Shown in pieces: positions 31,740 through 42,565 of a stretch of 64,000 nt of DNA; within the stretch, counting starts at the first letter, position 1, and every line of letters starts with the position of its first letter. This stretch comes from Hormiphora californensis. Taxonomy: Eukaryota > Ctenophora > Tentaculata > Cydippida > Pleurobrachiidae. Where the stretch lies: assembly GCA_020137815.1 (NCBI GenBank), contig CM035350.1, forward strand, positions 3,051,037 through 3,115,036, read 5' to 3'. The translations under genes were made by a program, and so were the position numbers. The notes beneath the pieces were generated by a model. The model saw only the letters and a list, made by a program, of their open reading frames with translations. It was not told where the DNA came from and did not search any database.

Positions 31740-32065
31740 AAATTGTCTACTACTACTACGTCTGGACTACGTATGAAAAACGTCAGGACGTAATCTAAAA
31801 ATCCCGCCATCCCATTGCGTCCCATTGCGTCTAAACGCCAATTTTTAAACCAGGAATTTACTGAAACGTAACGTTCATAGTGCGTTTTCAATTACGTTTT
31901 TAGTACGTCTGCAAGGCGTCTGTAGGGTGTATGTAGGGCGTCTGGACTACACACTTTCGCACCGACGTAGTTTGGAAGTATTTTTTACTCTGTAGTACAT
32001 ATGTCTGTACATGTAGTACGTCTCAGGCGATTGCGTCCCAAAGCATTACGTCTGGACTACGACTA
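31740..32065. repeat. ACGTC/GTAGTC-rich inverted-repeat block
   Basis: TACGTCTGGACTACG occurs near 31757 and again near 32048, with many scattered ACGT-containing words and partial inverted copies between. It is probably an old transposon or degenerate satellite. No gene. Confidence 0.5.
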
Positions 32066-32362
32066 GACTACGTCGGGACGTAGTTTTCCGCAAATGTGTT
32101 TTTGCCGGGAAGACCTATCGTGTAATGCTCAAACTTGTATTGTAAACTACCTATGGTTCCGCCTGCTCTGCAAAGAAATCTAAAATGTAGAAACGGAAAT
32201 TATTACTGTACGTGTGATCATTTGATTTGTCCAGCCTCATTAGAAATGCTATGTTTGTCAATTTAAGAACAAATTTATATTTTGGTCTGCTCCATGTTCA
32301 ACAGAAATTATAACCATTTCCATCCCATAATTAGAATGTTTAAGTTATAGTACGTTCGACAG

Positions 32363-35300
32363 ATGAAATTTCTCCTCAGCGTTTTTATCCTTTGTTTATT
32401 TCACGAGCTCTCCGGAACACCATGTAAAATACATTTAGAGGTGAGATCAAAAGTAGACAGCTGACAGTTCTTATTTACATACCAAGCCATATGTCTACCA
32501 AATTTTTGCCTTGCTCGATTGATCGACCCTCTTTCCGTGTGCTTTACAAATGTAAAGGAGTGTTAGAACATAACAGCCATATGTCCATCCATAACAAATC
32601 ATATTTGATTGAAGTAACACTTCCTTCACAGACACACACACAGTCAAACATCGCTGGGGACCTCTCCTGCTATGGAGATGATGCTAAGGGCTCCGGAGTC
32701 CATGGAATTGAGCTGCTTTTCAACATCCAACAGGCCCCCAACCTGACCGGTCCCTCTCTTACTCTCAGTTCACCGTGAGTTAAATATCTGTGTACACGAA
32801 AATACAGCTGCACCTAACAATATGACGAGTAAATTACTCACAGAAATGTGTATAAATCACTCTACATCGTCTGTGATTACGTGACTACCTATCTATCTGT
32901 GTAACTAACTCCTCCCCCTATTTTACTCTGTAACTACGTCCCCCCCCCCTATTTGGCAGGTTAGAGGGGAAGCTGGCCGAGTTTTACTGGGATGGCCACA
33001 CAGTGACGCCCACCCTGTACGGCTATGATAACCACTCTACCCACCACACCGACCTCTTCCAGGACAGTGACCAGTATCGGATCCTCCCTGCTCTCTCCAC
33101 TCTGCTGGGGGAGGATTATAACGTGACAGCCCGGTCCTGGCCGATCAGTATTGTGCTATACCGGCTAGCACTAGCTGCTGAGAATAGACACGGGACGGAT
33201 GCTGCAATGGAGCAACACATTGCTTCTCAGTCCCCTGTCAGACAGGTATTAGTGCCAGTATTACGTCATAATATAGTTTTGGGAATATTGTACTGAGTGG
33301 TTGATAAATAAACAACTTGAATATGAATGCACTTGTATATAACCCATCTCTATACTATGCAAACATCATGGAAATGATATATGCTCCTTTCTTTTCAGAA
33401 GCGAGGTGTGTTGTCCCACAGTAAGAGATCAATAGAGAAGGTAGGGAATTATAGTGCTGCTTACCACATAGTGTTTACCACACTGCACACGTGGCTTAAC
33501 CAGTTGTTTTATTGCCTTGTTCAACCCTCCTTATACTTATATCGATCAGTTTCCGAGTCAGCATGTCTACTATAATACTCTGACCTTATAATGTTGTTTC
33601 ATCGCACCCCGTACCTGTTTTACAAATGTAAAGGAGTGTTAGAACACAACATCTCCGGCCCTTTTTTGGGTGGTGTAGTATAGAAAAACTCCACATTACT
33701 ATTTTTATTTTTACTAGTATTATTATACTGTTTATTGAGGTAATGAAATAAAAAGTGACATCCTATAACATCACACATATATCACTTCACAGCTCAGATT
33801 GAAGGGCCGGGGATCATGACTATGAGATACTACAAGTTGATCTATTGTTGTGCCATATCACTTATCCTACTTCTAGTCACAAAACAACGCCATTCCATCA
33901 ATCTCTCAGACAGTGGCTGGCAAGAATCGTCCGGGTCGAGCCGTCCAACAACTCTAAGACCAGATGTTACAGCCGACTACGAGAACGAGGATCTAGTGGG
34001 TTTCTCTGATGGCGAGGATGATCATAAGGAGAATTGGCCCACAGAAGAGAGAAACCTGGAGGAAATTTCAGAAGAAAGATACCCCGAGGTTCATTCTAGG
34101 GTGCAAGCTCGAATGTCCTACAGTAGGGAAGTGTGTGAAAGAGAGAAACCTGTATCCTCGAAAGGCTACCACATGTACCATTTTGAGAAGTTTGGAATAA
34201 CATGGTTGCCCGTTTTTAAATCCTCCAGCACAACTTGGAAGATATTCTTCATTGACGAGATTTGTGGCCCGGATGCGAATTATAAGGGAAACCATGCCAG
34301 TTTTAATTTGCTATTTCCAAACAGACTATACGAAAAGGACCAGTTAAAACCTTCTAACAAGACCGGTCCGAGAAAGCGACAGTGGGCAGTGGAGCCAGCT
34401 AGTAGTATCAGATTTACCATTATCAGACACCCCTTATCTCGGTTGGTATCCCACTATCGCAAGACGATGGTGAGTGAGAAGGATCAGGCAGAGTTTAAAG
34501 ACCAATGGATAATACCTGCCGTGGTTCATGCTAGGAAGAAAACATCATGGACAGCAGCTCAGAAATTGAAGTACAGGGGCGAGTTAGATAGAATGTTGAC
34601 AGGGGCGCTAAAACCAGATCCAAACACAACCAACCCTTATCTTTCTCTGCCGACATTTCCCGAGTTCATTGAGTTTATTTTTTACGCACGTGCACACCAC
34701 GATTGGAGGGGCACCAACGAACACTGGAAACCTAATTTCGCCCGAACTGATGTGTGTTATAACGATTTGGATATCATTATCAAACTAGAAAACGAACAAG
34801 ATGAACTTCCATACTTGTTGGATAAGCTGAATATGACACAGTTTACGGACAGGTTAATGAACACCAAACAAAACCCTTCGGGGGCTTCAACTGTTGAGAA
34901 TGCAGAAGTATTGAAACACTTAGAACAGTTGAACAGAGCGCAACAGGAGAATCTGAATAGTATTTACGCTTTTGATTATGAGATCTTCAAATATGAGCCA
35001 ATATTTAGTTTTAGTGGAACTAAAGCTAAATTTTAGCTTTAGACCTAGGTTTTTTTTGAAATTTTCGTCCCGTTTTTATAAACAAAGAGCGCTGAGACAG
35101 TACGAACAATTCACGGTTTTTTGAATTTGGTGATGAGTCCATAATACCAGTCAATATTAAAGTGAGAGTGGACCGACATAGAATTGGACAAGATTGTTGT
35201 AGGTAGTAGAGAATAGTTCTCTGAGATAGTTCTCTGAGATATTTTTGTTACAATGGGAGAATGACGTCACCAATCTATCTCTTGTATTATGTCCAATGTG

Positions 35301-36373
35301 CTGCCTACAGAGAGAATACAGAGAAAGATTGGTGACGTCATTCTCCCATTGTAACAAAAATATCTCAGTATAATGGAGGAAAAGGCAAAATGCTCACAGA
35401 ACTATTCTCTACTACTTACAACACTCTTGTTCAATTCTGTGTCGGTCCACTCTCACTTTATGTGGTAATGTCGTTTTACTTCTTCGGCCATACACCACCT
35501 ATTTATGCAGTAAGCTCCACAGTGGGAGGTCTTGTCTTGTTTGACCCTCTCCGCGCCACGTGGCGGCAAGAGAGAGGTTATAACAAAACAAGGGAGTTCA
35601 TTAGAGAAGGTGCTCTTCCACTGGCCCACACTGCACACGTGGACTTCTTTTATTCTATGGAGCATGTATTATTTTAGATGCTCTGCTTTATAACCGCGAT
35701 ATTAATGTTATACATTTCTTATTTTAATCCATCATTACCAAGCGTTCGTTATGACTTTTTCCTCTCTCACTCTCCTCTCCCTCCCGCTCTCTCTAAAGGG
35801 AGAGACCAGCTCTCTTCCTATTTTTTTCTTTCCCACCATTACCCCTTGTATAGTAGTGACATTATGTCTGTTATAGGAACCAAGACATGCAGAGCTGGTA
35901 ACAGACCCGCACAGAACAGATCTCAGATCTACAGATGCCCCCTTTCAGAAAGAGTGCCATAGCCCCGGTGGGACGTGTGACGCAAGAACAGAGCTGGAGG
36001 ACGATTCACATTGCACCGATCATGGTGAACATCTCAATGAGGTGGATGTAGAGGTAATATTACATTCCATCTCTGCAGTTGCTTACATTGTGCCTCACGC
36101 AATCACGTTCTGTATTCAACATAATAATGCAATTTTATATCCATTCTGATTGTTATACAAACAAACCCACAAAATTATACTTCCTTTGGTGGGACCTTCA
36201 ATCTTCATACAATGCAAGAGGAACTTTCTATATTATGGGGTTATGATGATAGTAACAGTAGTTGGTGTGTAGGTATATCTCTACAAAGACCAGTAGTTGT
36301 TCGGGACAGCTGATATTGGGAAAAGAAAGAGAAAGGGAGAGTTGGGGGAACACGGAAGTCAGAACTTATAGAG

Positions 36374-36447
<74 letters not shown>

Positions 36448-37039
36448 TATCATAAAGCACTGATTACTATTTACACAAGTCCCTGGTGGATGACGTGTGT
36501 CTAATATGCCTGCTTGGATATGTGTCACACACTCTCCGTACAGCTACTGTACTACCGTTTGTCGGTGTGTCTGTGTGTCTGTGTATGTTCCTTTGTGTGA
36601 CTATTATATGAGAGTGCCATTGTCTCCAAAATTGTACACGCTGTTGTACGTTGTGACGTGTACTGTCCCTCCCAAGCCCCATGTAGACGTTAGGGTAGAC
36701 AATGGTACACTGCTTGGCTTGTACATTTAACAAGTCGCCATGACTGTCTAATGAATTAAACCCTACTTCAATTAGCCCCTCCCGGCCCCCGTTGTCTCCC
36801 CTCACTTACCACCTGCACCCGTTCTTTACATTTAATTAACGAACCCACCCCCTCCCCAGAACTCCTGTAATGGTATGTGTGGTCCTGGGTGCAGTAGATG
36901 CTGGATCCACATCTGCGGGGACTGCTGCAAACACCCAGGCTGTCTATCTCACGACAATGAGTGTGCACAAAGCTACCTAAACTGGAGCTGTATCACGGGC
37001 AAGGGTGTGCTGTGGCATACCGCAGACGATAAGTGCTAA
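32363..37039 (+). CDS. Secreted cysteine-rich phospholipase-A2-like protein
   Basis: Six exons join in phase: 32363-32440, 32632-32774, 32960-33245, 33399-33440, 35877-36053 and 36860-37039, about 301 aa. Exon 1 is a signal peptide (MKFLLSVFILCLFHEL). Exons 2-3 encode a domain with N-glycosylation sites (NLT, NHS), which I do not recognise. The last exon is a dense cysteine module: CNGMCGPGCSRCW, then CGDCCKHPGC, then LSHDNEC. The CC..H..HD arrangement is that of PLA2-like folds, where the His-Asp pair is catalytic. The spacing is unlike group I/II PLA2, so it is a divergent secreted family and activity is unproven. A dibasic stretch (HSKRSIEK, exon 4) could be a processing site. Intron 4 contains a whole sulfotransferase gene. 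Confidence 0.8.
32507..32574. repeat. Short dispersed repeat, copy 1
   Basis: About 68 bp running from TTGCCTTGCTCGAT to TAAAGGAGTGTTAGAACA, in intron 1 of the PLA2-like gene. Similar copies lie at 33618-33650, 47105-47168 and inverted at 62549-62576. Confidence 0.7.
33618..33650. repeat. Short dispersed repeat, copy 2 (partial)
   Basis: TTTACAAATGTAAAGGAG plus TGTTAGAACACAAC is nearly identical to the 3' half of the copy at 32507-32574. Confidence 0.75.
33816..35036 (+). CDS. HNK-1-family carbohydrate sulfotransferase, intronless
   Basis: The protein is 406 aa. A type II signal anchor lies at residues 9-22 (CCAISLILLLV region), as in Golgi sulfotransferases. The PAPS 5'-phosphosulfate loop is FKSSSTTW (about 134-141). 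The 3'-phosphate-binding motif is IIRHPLSRLVSHY (about 202-214). These place it in the Sulfotransfer_2 / CHST8-14 (HNK-1, chondroitin/dermatan 4-O) group, which moves sulfate from PAPS to glycan chains; the acceptor sugar cannot be read from sequence. Several N-glycosylation sites are present (NKT, NTT, NMT). It is one exon lying on the same strand inside intron 4 of the PLA2-like gene. An acceptor-like CTTCACAG at 33785-33792 suggests a spliced 5' UTR. The start is the first ATG before the anchor. Confidence 0.88.
   Translation: MTMRYYKLIYCCAISLILLLVTKQRHSINLSDSGWQESSGSSRPTTLRPDVTADYENEDLVGFSDGEDDHKENWPTEERNLEEISEERYPEVHSRVQARMSYSREVCEREKPVSSKGYHMYHFEKFGITWLPVFKSSSTTWKIFFIDEICGPDANYKGNHASFNLLFPNRLYEKDQLKPSNKTGPRKRQWAVEPASSIRFTIIRHPLSRLVSHYRKTMVSEKDQAEFKDQWIIPAVVHARKKTSWTAAQKLKYRGELDRMLTGALKPDPNTTNPYLSLPTFPEFIEFIFYARAHHDWRGTNEHWKPNFARTDVCYNDLDIIIKLENEQDELPYLLDKLNMTQFTDRLMNTKQNPSGASTVENAEVLKHLEQLNRAQQENLNSIYAFDYEIFKYEPIFSFSGTKAKF
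35160..35458. mobile_element. TA-flanked 299-bp MITE
   Basis: Inverted ends begin AAGTGAGAGTGGACCGACA and close with the complement, with TA at 35158-35159 and 35459-35460. The arms are long and the loop short. No ORF. It sits downstream of the sulfotransferase in the same host intron. Confidence 0.85.
36376..36438. repeat. (GA)n microsatellite
   Basis: A GA tract ending in a G-run, in the last intron of the PLA2-like gene. Confidence 0.95.
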
Positions 37040-37893
37040 ACAGGAAACACGTGTTTTGGTATACGACCAAGTTAGACAGACAGACAGACAGTCTGTTCAG
37101 AGAGTGAGGTTGTTTTTGTTTTTGTGGGCTCTGTAATTGACGATTAGAACGAACTTTAGAACATACTCCAGACTCCTGAGAGATAAGTACTAATTAGACC
37201 AAGAAGCAAGGAAATGTAAGATCTTCTAATAAGCCTCAGTATAGAGTTCATTATTTAGTTCTGATTCATAACTAAGAGTACAATAGACATCTTTAATTAG
37301 AATTTAGTTATCAAGCAGATATTTAAAGTATATTTTGAAAGAGAATTTATTTTGTTAAACGTTGAATTGAACAATTTTAGTTTGGTTTCAAAATTGGATG
37401 TTGTTTTATTCTCGAAAACATGCATTCTCAGACTGCCCTCGATCAAGAGCAGAATCATGCACACCTCGACCGAATATTCGGGACACTCAACTCGACGACC
37501 CATGCTTGCCAACCATGCACCTGCTGCTTTTGGATCAACGGAGCGCGCATTGCAACAGATCTTGTGTTGTTCGCGCGCTTCAGACAGCGCGCAAATTATA
37601 AAACGCGCCGCGTTTCATCAAACCTGAGTTCTCGATGTGAAAATTCAGGTCGAGTCGTTTCGATCGCGATATCAAATTTTGGAAGTTTTTAAACAAAAAA
37701 CATCTTAGCACCGAAGATTTTCGTTCTTCTGTTCGGTATGAGCCGGGTCCAAGCAGAATGAGATGTGATTTAATCGCATGAACAAACATTACCGGTTCCT
37801 GATTTCGGAATGCTCTTCAATCATGTCAAGAATTGCTGCTAATTTCCCACAATCAATAGTGCTCCCTGACAAGGACAAGACCACCTTGTTACT
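37040..37893. other. Gene-less spacer
   Basis: It starts with a short (CAGA)n run (37074-37090) and is otherwise unremarkable. CpG-containing sequence at 37500-37640 may include the promoter of the next gene. Confidence 0.5.
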
Positions 37894-38902
37894 ATGGTAG
37901 CTGGAGACTGTGTTGTGTCCTGCACGTGCAAGGTACTTGTTGTTGCTATATCACCCCACATACTGTCTCTGAATCCTGCACGTGCTAACCTTATCATGGA
38001 TCCTGTTTGTCCTTCTTCCGACCCCGCTGTCAAGTGCAATTCTTGCAAAGTGACCTTCAGGGAGCCCGACATTCTCAAATTAGAAGTTCCAGCCAAGGAA
38101 CAAGAGGTGCCATGTATGGTTCACAGTACTTACAGGCGGGATTATCCCGGTCACAAGAGGATTTCACCACCTCTGGTGAGACGACCCCAGGATTCCCTGC
38201 CTATTGCAGTGGACTACAGTGACCAGCAGTACATCACCACTTGCCAGGACCGCTTTAAACCATGGGATATGAGACTGATCCCCAGGGTGGAGAACAAGGC
38301 ACCCAGACGAGCATACACCCTCCCTGAGGTATGAGCATTTTCACCTTTCCTAAATTTGTAGTTTTTAATACCCGTCCTCCTTGTCTAAATGATCCTTCCC
38401 TCAGATCAAGATGCTGGGAACGACAAGTTACAAGGATGACTTTGCCAAGATCGCCCCTCTCCCGGAGGTTTCCCGTATGTCCAGGAACAAGAAGAAATAC
38501 ATGCTGAACAGTGTCAAGCTGGATCCCATGCAAACTGGAACTACCTACAAGAAGGACTTTGGAACCTGGAAGGTAGGTGTTGTTTAATCTTTTTTGGTCC
38601 TGCAATTTATTGTGAATTTCTCAATTCTAGTTTGTATTTAATTTTCTACTTCTCAGGTGAGTGCCCGTGAGATTCCCCCTTGGGCCAAGAGGAAGGAAAG
38701 GACAACTCCTCCTCCCTTCCTTGCTGTAACCACCCAGAAGCGGGACTATGCCACTCCTGCCTTCGAATTCAAAGACCGAGCGACCCCTTACAGACCCAAG
38801 AATGGGTACACATTTATCAGCCAAGATATACCCATGAACATGACGACCATGTACAACTGTATCCACGATGCACACCAGAGAACAAACGAAGTGTACGCTT
38901 GA
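37894..38902 (+). CDS. Putative ciliary/axonemal microtubule-associated protein
   Basis: Three exons (37894-38328, 38405-38572, 38657-38902) join in phase to about 282 aa. The protein is rich in K/R, P and aromatic residues, with repeated STYRRDYPGHK / TSYKDDFAKI / TTYKKDFGTW / TTQKRDYATP modules about 30-60 residues apart. That T-x-Y/K-x-D-Y/F pattern is typical of SAXO-type axonemal microtubule binders and microtubule inner proteins. I cannot name the orthologue. The N terminus has three cysteines (CPSSDPAVKCNSC). The start is uncertain: an in-frame ATG at 37996 is equally good and would drop 34 residues. Confidence 0.62.
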
Positions 38903-39115
38903 AGTCTTATTAATCCCTCCCCCTTGTAAATCTGTTTATTTGTAATATTGTAACACTGCTGTTTATTGTACAACAAACCCGCGTTTCTCATGAATATATA
39001 ACAGTGTTCTAGTTTGGGTGATTTTGACAAGCTGCCAGTTGTAACTTGTAATCATAAACATGATTCTGGACCAATCCTTATAATTGTAGCTATCTTGTGA
39101 TACCCATGTCCGAGC

Positions 39116-42100
39116 ATGCGGAGATCCGCCGCCCCATCTTCCCTCGATGGGCCCAACCGGAAGCGAATCAAGTTCCGGAGCCCGTGTTTGCGCCCCTCCA
39201 TGACCAGCAGTCCTACTCAATCGCCGCCATTGCGGGAGCTTAACGAGGTCCAGGGCCTCCTAGACCAGGAGAACAACAAGGAAAATATCCCGCCACACGG
39301 TAAGAGTGGGGGAGAGAAAATCAGTTTGGTTCATGTGACAACTGACAATGCGACTAAGTGGTAATTAATTGATAATCTTGTCCACAGATCGAGATGTTTT
39401 TGCTAAGTCTCCTGAGGTAGTAGATGAGCCTAAACCTTCCCGGAGTTTTGTTCCACCTAGCAGAACATTTGATGCCCCTCCTTCCCCGTTACCTACCCGA
39501 GGTTTAGGTGGTAGTTACAGTGTGAACTCTTCGCCAGAATCCCCAAAAATTATTGAACAAACTATCTCTCCAAAGCCACAACAGCCAATAGTACAGAAGA
39601 AAGTGTTTGCTCCTCCCCGCAGATTTCAAGCGCCGGCCGCGGCTTCTAACCGCCCATCGCAGGGTCCCTCTAATACTTCCTCCGAGCCGGTAGCTAAACC
39701 TCGGTACTTCAAGGCTATGTACACAAAAGTGACAAAAAAGAAACATAAAACCTGGGAAGGAGATGGAATACTTGTAGTCCGGCAGGTAACCCTGGAACTA
39801 TTTGACAGTGACAATAAACCGCTTGGCAAAAAGAGCCAGTTCAAAGCAGCTGAGATATCCAGTATTTCGGAAGGTTCCACCTACTTCATTGGAGGGAAGG
39901 AGGTGTTGGTGGAGGATGAGATAAGCGAGGAAACATACAACTCTGGTACCTGCTTTTCCAGCATCTCCAAAGCTGGTGCAGCCGTGCCCACTAAATCATC
40001 CGCACTCAATACTGGTGGGAGGGGTTTTCAATGTCCACAGAGGGACAACAATGGTGCTACGGCAGTACCGAGAACGGTAATACTCAAGCCCCGACATGAC
40101 CCTAACGCCCAAGGAGCAGTGATCTTGAGCAATCCCAAAAAGGGAGAGGAGAATTCAGTGGCGGTGGTGTTAGATCCGTATCTCTCTGACAAGATGAGAA
40201 CTCACCAGAGAGAGGGAGTACAGTTCTTGTACAACTGTGTTATGAAACCAGCCGGTAGCACAGGCGCTGTTTTAGCTGATGACATGGGTTTGGGTAAGAC
40301 ACTACAGACAATCGCCCTGATCTGGACATTGTTAAAACAGGGCCCAACCGGGAACCCGGTTTGTAAGAGAATTCTAATTATCACACCAAGCTCCCTGGTT
40401 AAAAACTGGAAACATGAATTCAAGAAATGGTTGGGAGAAGAAAGGATTAGGGTTTGGGCCCTCACTGCGGGCGAGAGTAGTGTCAGTGAGTTTAGTAAGT
40501 CGCCCCTGTTTCCGGTTTTGGTGATTAGTTATGAGATGTTTCGGAGGAGTATAGCAGACATCCTAAAGATAAACTGGGGTTTAGTGGCATGTGATGAGGG
40601 ACATAGGTTAAAGAATGTGGCGGCCAAAGTTGCAGAGGCTCTCAACCAGCTTCCCTGTATGAAAAGGGTCGTCCTCACTGGCACCCCTGTCCAGAATAAT
40701 CTCAAGGTAGGGTCTTGGTGCTCCTTCATCAACATTTTCAATTAAACCGAATTAATTTTCAGGAGTTTTTCACGTTGGTTAACTTTGTAAACCCCGGTAT
40801 TTTGGGTACAAGTCGGGCGTTTACGAGTGTCTTCGCTGAGCCTATCCAGGCATCCCAACTTCCTACTGCCACCTCTTCTGAGCTAGAGCTGGGTCGTGCC
40901 AGATCTGAACAACTCTCCACAATCACCTCCCAATTCATTTTGAGAAGGTAAGAGAATTCACAGAACCTGAAAAGTGAAAACATGAAACATTGCTGCTAGA
41001 TATCGACAACTAATTTCCCTGACCTAGGACGAAGGAGATAAACGAACAGTACCTCCCTCCGAAGAAGGTAGTGGTCCTGTTCTGCAAAGCCAGCAGCGCC
41101 CAGGCAGTACAATACAAGGACACACTGGCAAATCTACATCTTCACCGAATGGAGAGCACTGAAGTCCTGGAGGTATCTGAGATCAGTTCAGTATCTTTTA
41201 CTAAAACCTCGATTTAATTTCTAACTGTTACTATCACCTCATTTCCAGGCCATTTGTACGCTTCGAAAGTTGTGTAACCACCCCTGCCTGACGGGTGATG
41301 GTGATGGAGGAGAGAGGAAGGGTGAGGTGGGTGCGAGTGGGAAACTAGCAGTTACCTCCGCTCTCCTAGAGGAACATGTTAACGCGGGGAGGAAGGTTGT
41401 CATGGTCTCTAACTTCACATCGGTACAATATATAATGAGTTGTTGTGGTGACTGGTGACCAACTATAATGTGGATATAATTAAAAAAGTATGAACAGTTC
41501 AAGGTTTATTGAATTTGTGTCGTCGTTTCATATCTTTATCCCCCCCAGACGCTTGACCTGTTGGGTGTGTTATGTCAGGGAATGGGTCTCACCTTCCATC
41601 GTCTAGATGGAAAGACAGCCCAGGCGAAAAGGCAGGAGTTGGTAGACCGCTTCAATTCACCTCACAACAGGTATTGGGATATGGAATTTAATTCATAAAG
41701 TCGTGTTCCCAATTTTATTCCCCTCCTTATTATAGGACACCAGTGTTCCTGTTGAGTAGCAAGGCGGGAGGAGTGGGGCTGAATCTGGTGGGTGGGAGTG
41801 TTCTTATATTGTACGATATAGACTGGAACCCTGCTAATGATCAACAAGCCATGGCCCGCATCTGGAGGGATGGACAGAAGAGTAATGTGATCATCTACCG
41901 GTTACTCACTACCGGTACTATCGAGGAGAAAATATTCCAACGGCAGGTACTATAATTAGAGTTACATGCTGCAAGTTCAGTACTTCACACTCAAATAATC
42001 ACCCCCTCCCCCCATTTTTTTATCTGACTATGTATCCCCCTCCCTAGATTAGAAAACAAGGTCTGAGTACGTGTGTAGTTGATAAGGGGGAGGCAAAGTG

Positions 42101-42400
42101 TAGTTTCTCTATGAATGAACTGAAGGATATTTTCTCATTTGATGAAAACACCCTCTCCTCAACTCACGATCTTCTCAAGTGTAACTGCAATGGGTATGTG
42201 TTAGAGCAGGGGGTGGTCCTGAAGTATCTTTTAGTAGTCCAATATTTATATTGGTTGATTTATTCTGTTGTTACAGGTCTGGTGAATGTGAGACAGCTAC
42301 AGCAGGAGGTGAAGGAGGGGAACTGAGAGAGCTGATGAGATGGCAACATATCCAACACTCCAACCCCCGTGTTTCATTTGCATTTCAAAAACAAACTTAA
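39116..42400 (+). CDS. RAD54B: RAD54B-like DNA translocase
   Basis: Nine exons (39116-39299, 39388-40706, 40763-40947, 41028-41172, 41249-41422, 41549-41670, 41736-41946, 42048-42193, 42277-42400) give 869 aa, against about 910 in human. The N terminus [17 protein letters not shown] is the RAD54B signature. SNF2 motifs are present: ADDMGLGKT (motif I, about residue 357), DEGHRLKN (II, about 463), LTGTPVQNN (III), then [12 protein letters not shown] and RIWRDGQK (V-VI). A family-typical HDLLKCNC cysteine motif lies near the C terminus. RAD54B remodels RAD51-DNA filaments during recombination in the nucleus. Motif I has Asp-Asp where relatives usually have Asp-Glu, a mild change. A KEN tripeptide (NNKENIPP) near residue 58 could mark APC/C control. 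RIF1 starts 165 bp downstream. Confidence 0.95.
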
Positions 42401-42468
42401 TCAAAATGACCTGGATACTCGATTTTGTGTGACTGACGTTTGTAAATTTATTTGTAAAGTTTATACTG

Positions 42469-42474
42469 AATAAA
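42469..42474 (+). terminator. AATAAA poly(A) signal of RAD54B
   Basis: The canonical hexamer lies 68 nt past the RAD54B stop and 92 nt before the RIF1 start, so the two transcription units are tightly packed. Confidence 0.65.
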
Positions 42475-42565
42475 CTATTGAGTCATCTCTGCTAGTACCT
42501 ATCTGAGTGTGACCCTATAAACCCTCTACTAGCACATTATAGATACACCCAGCTGTAGAGGCTGT

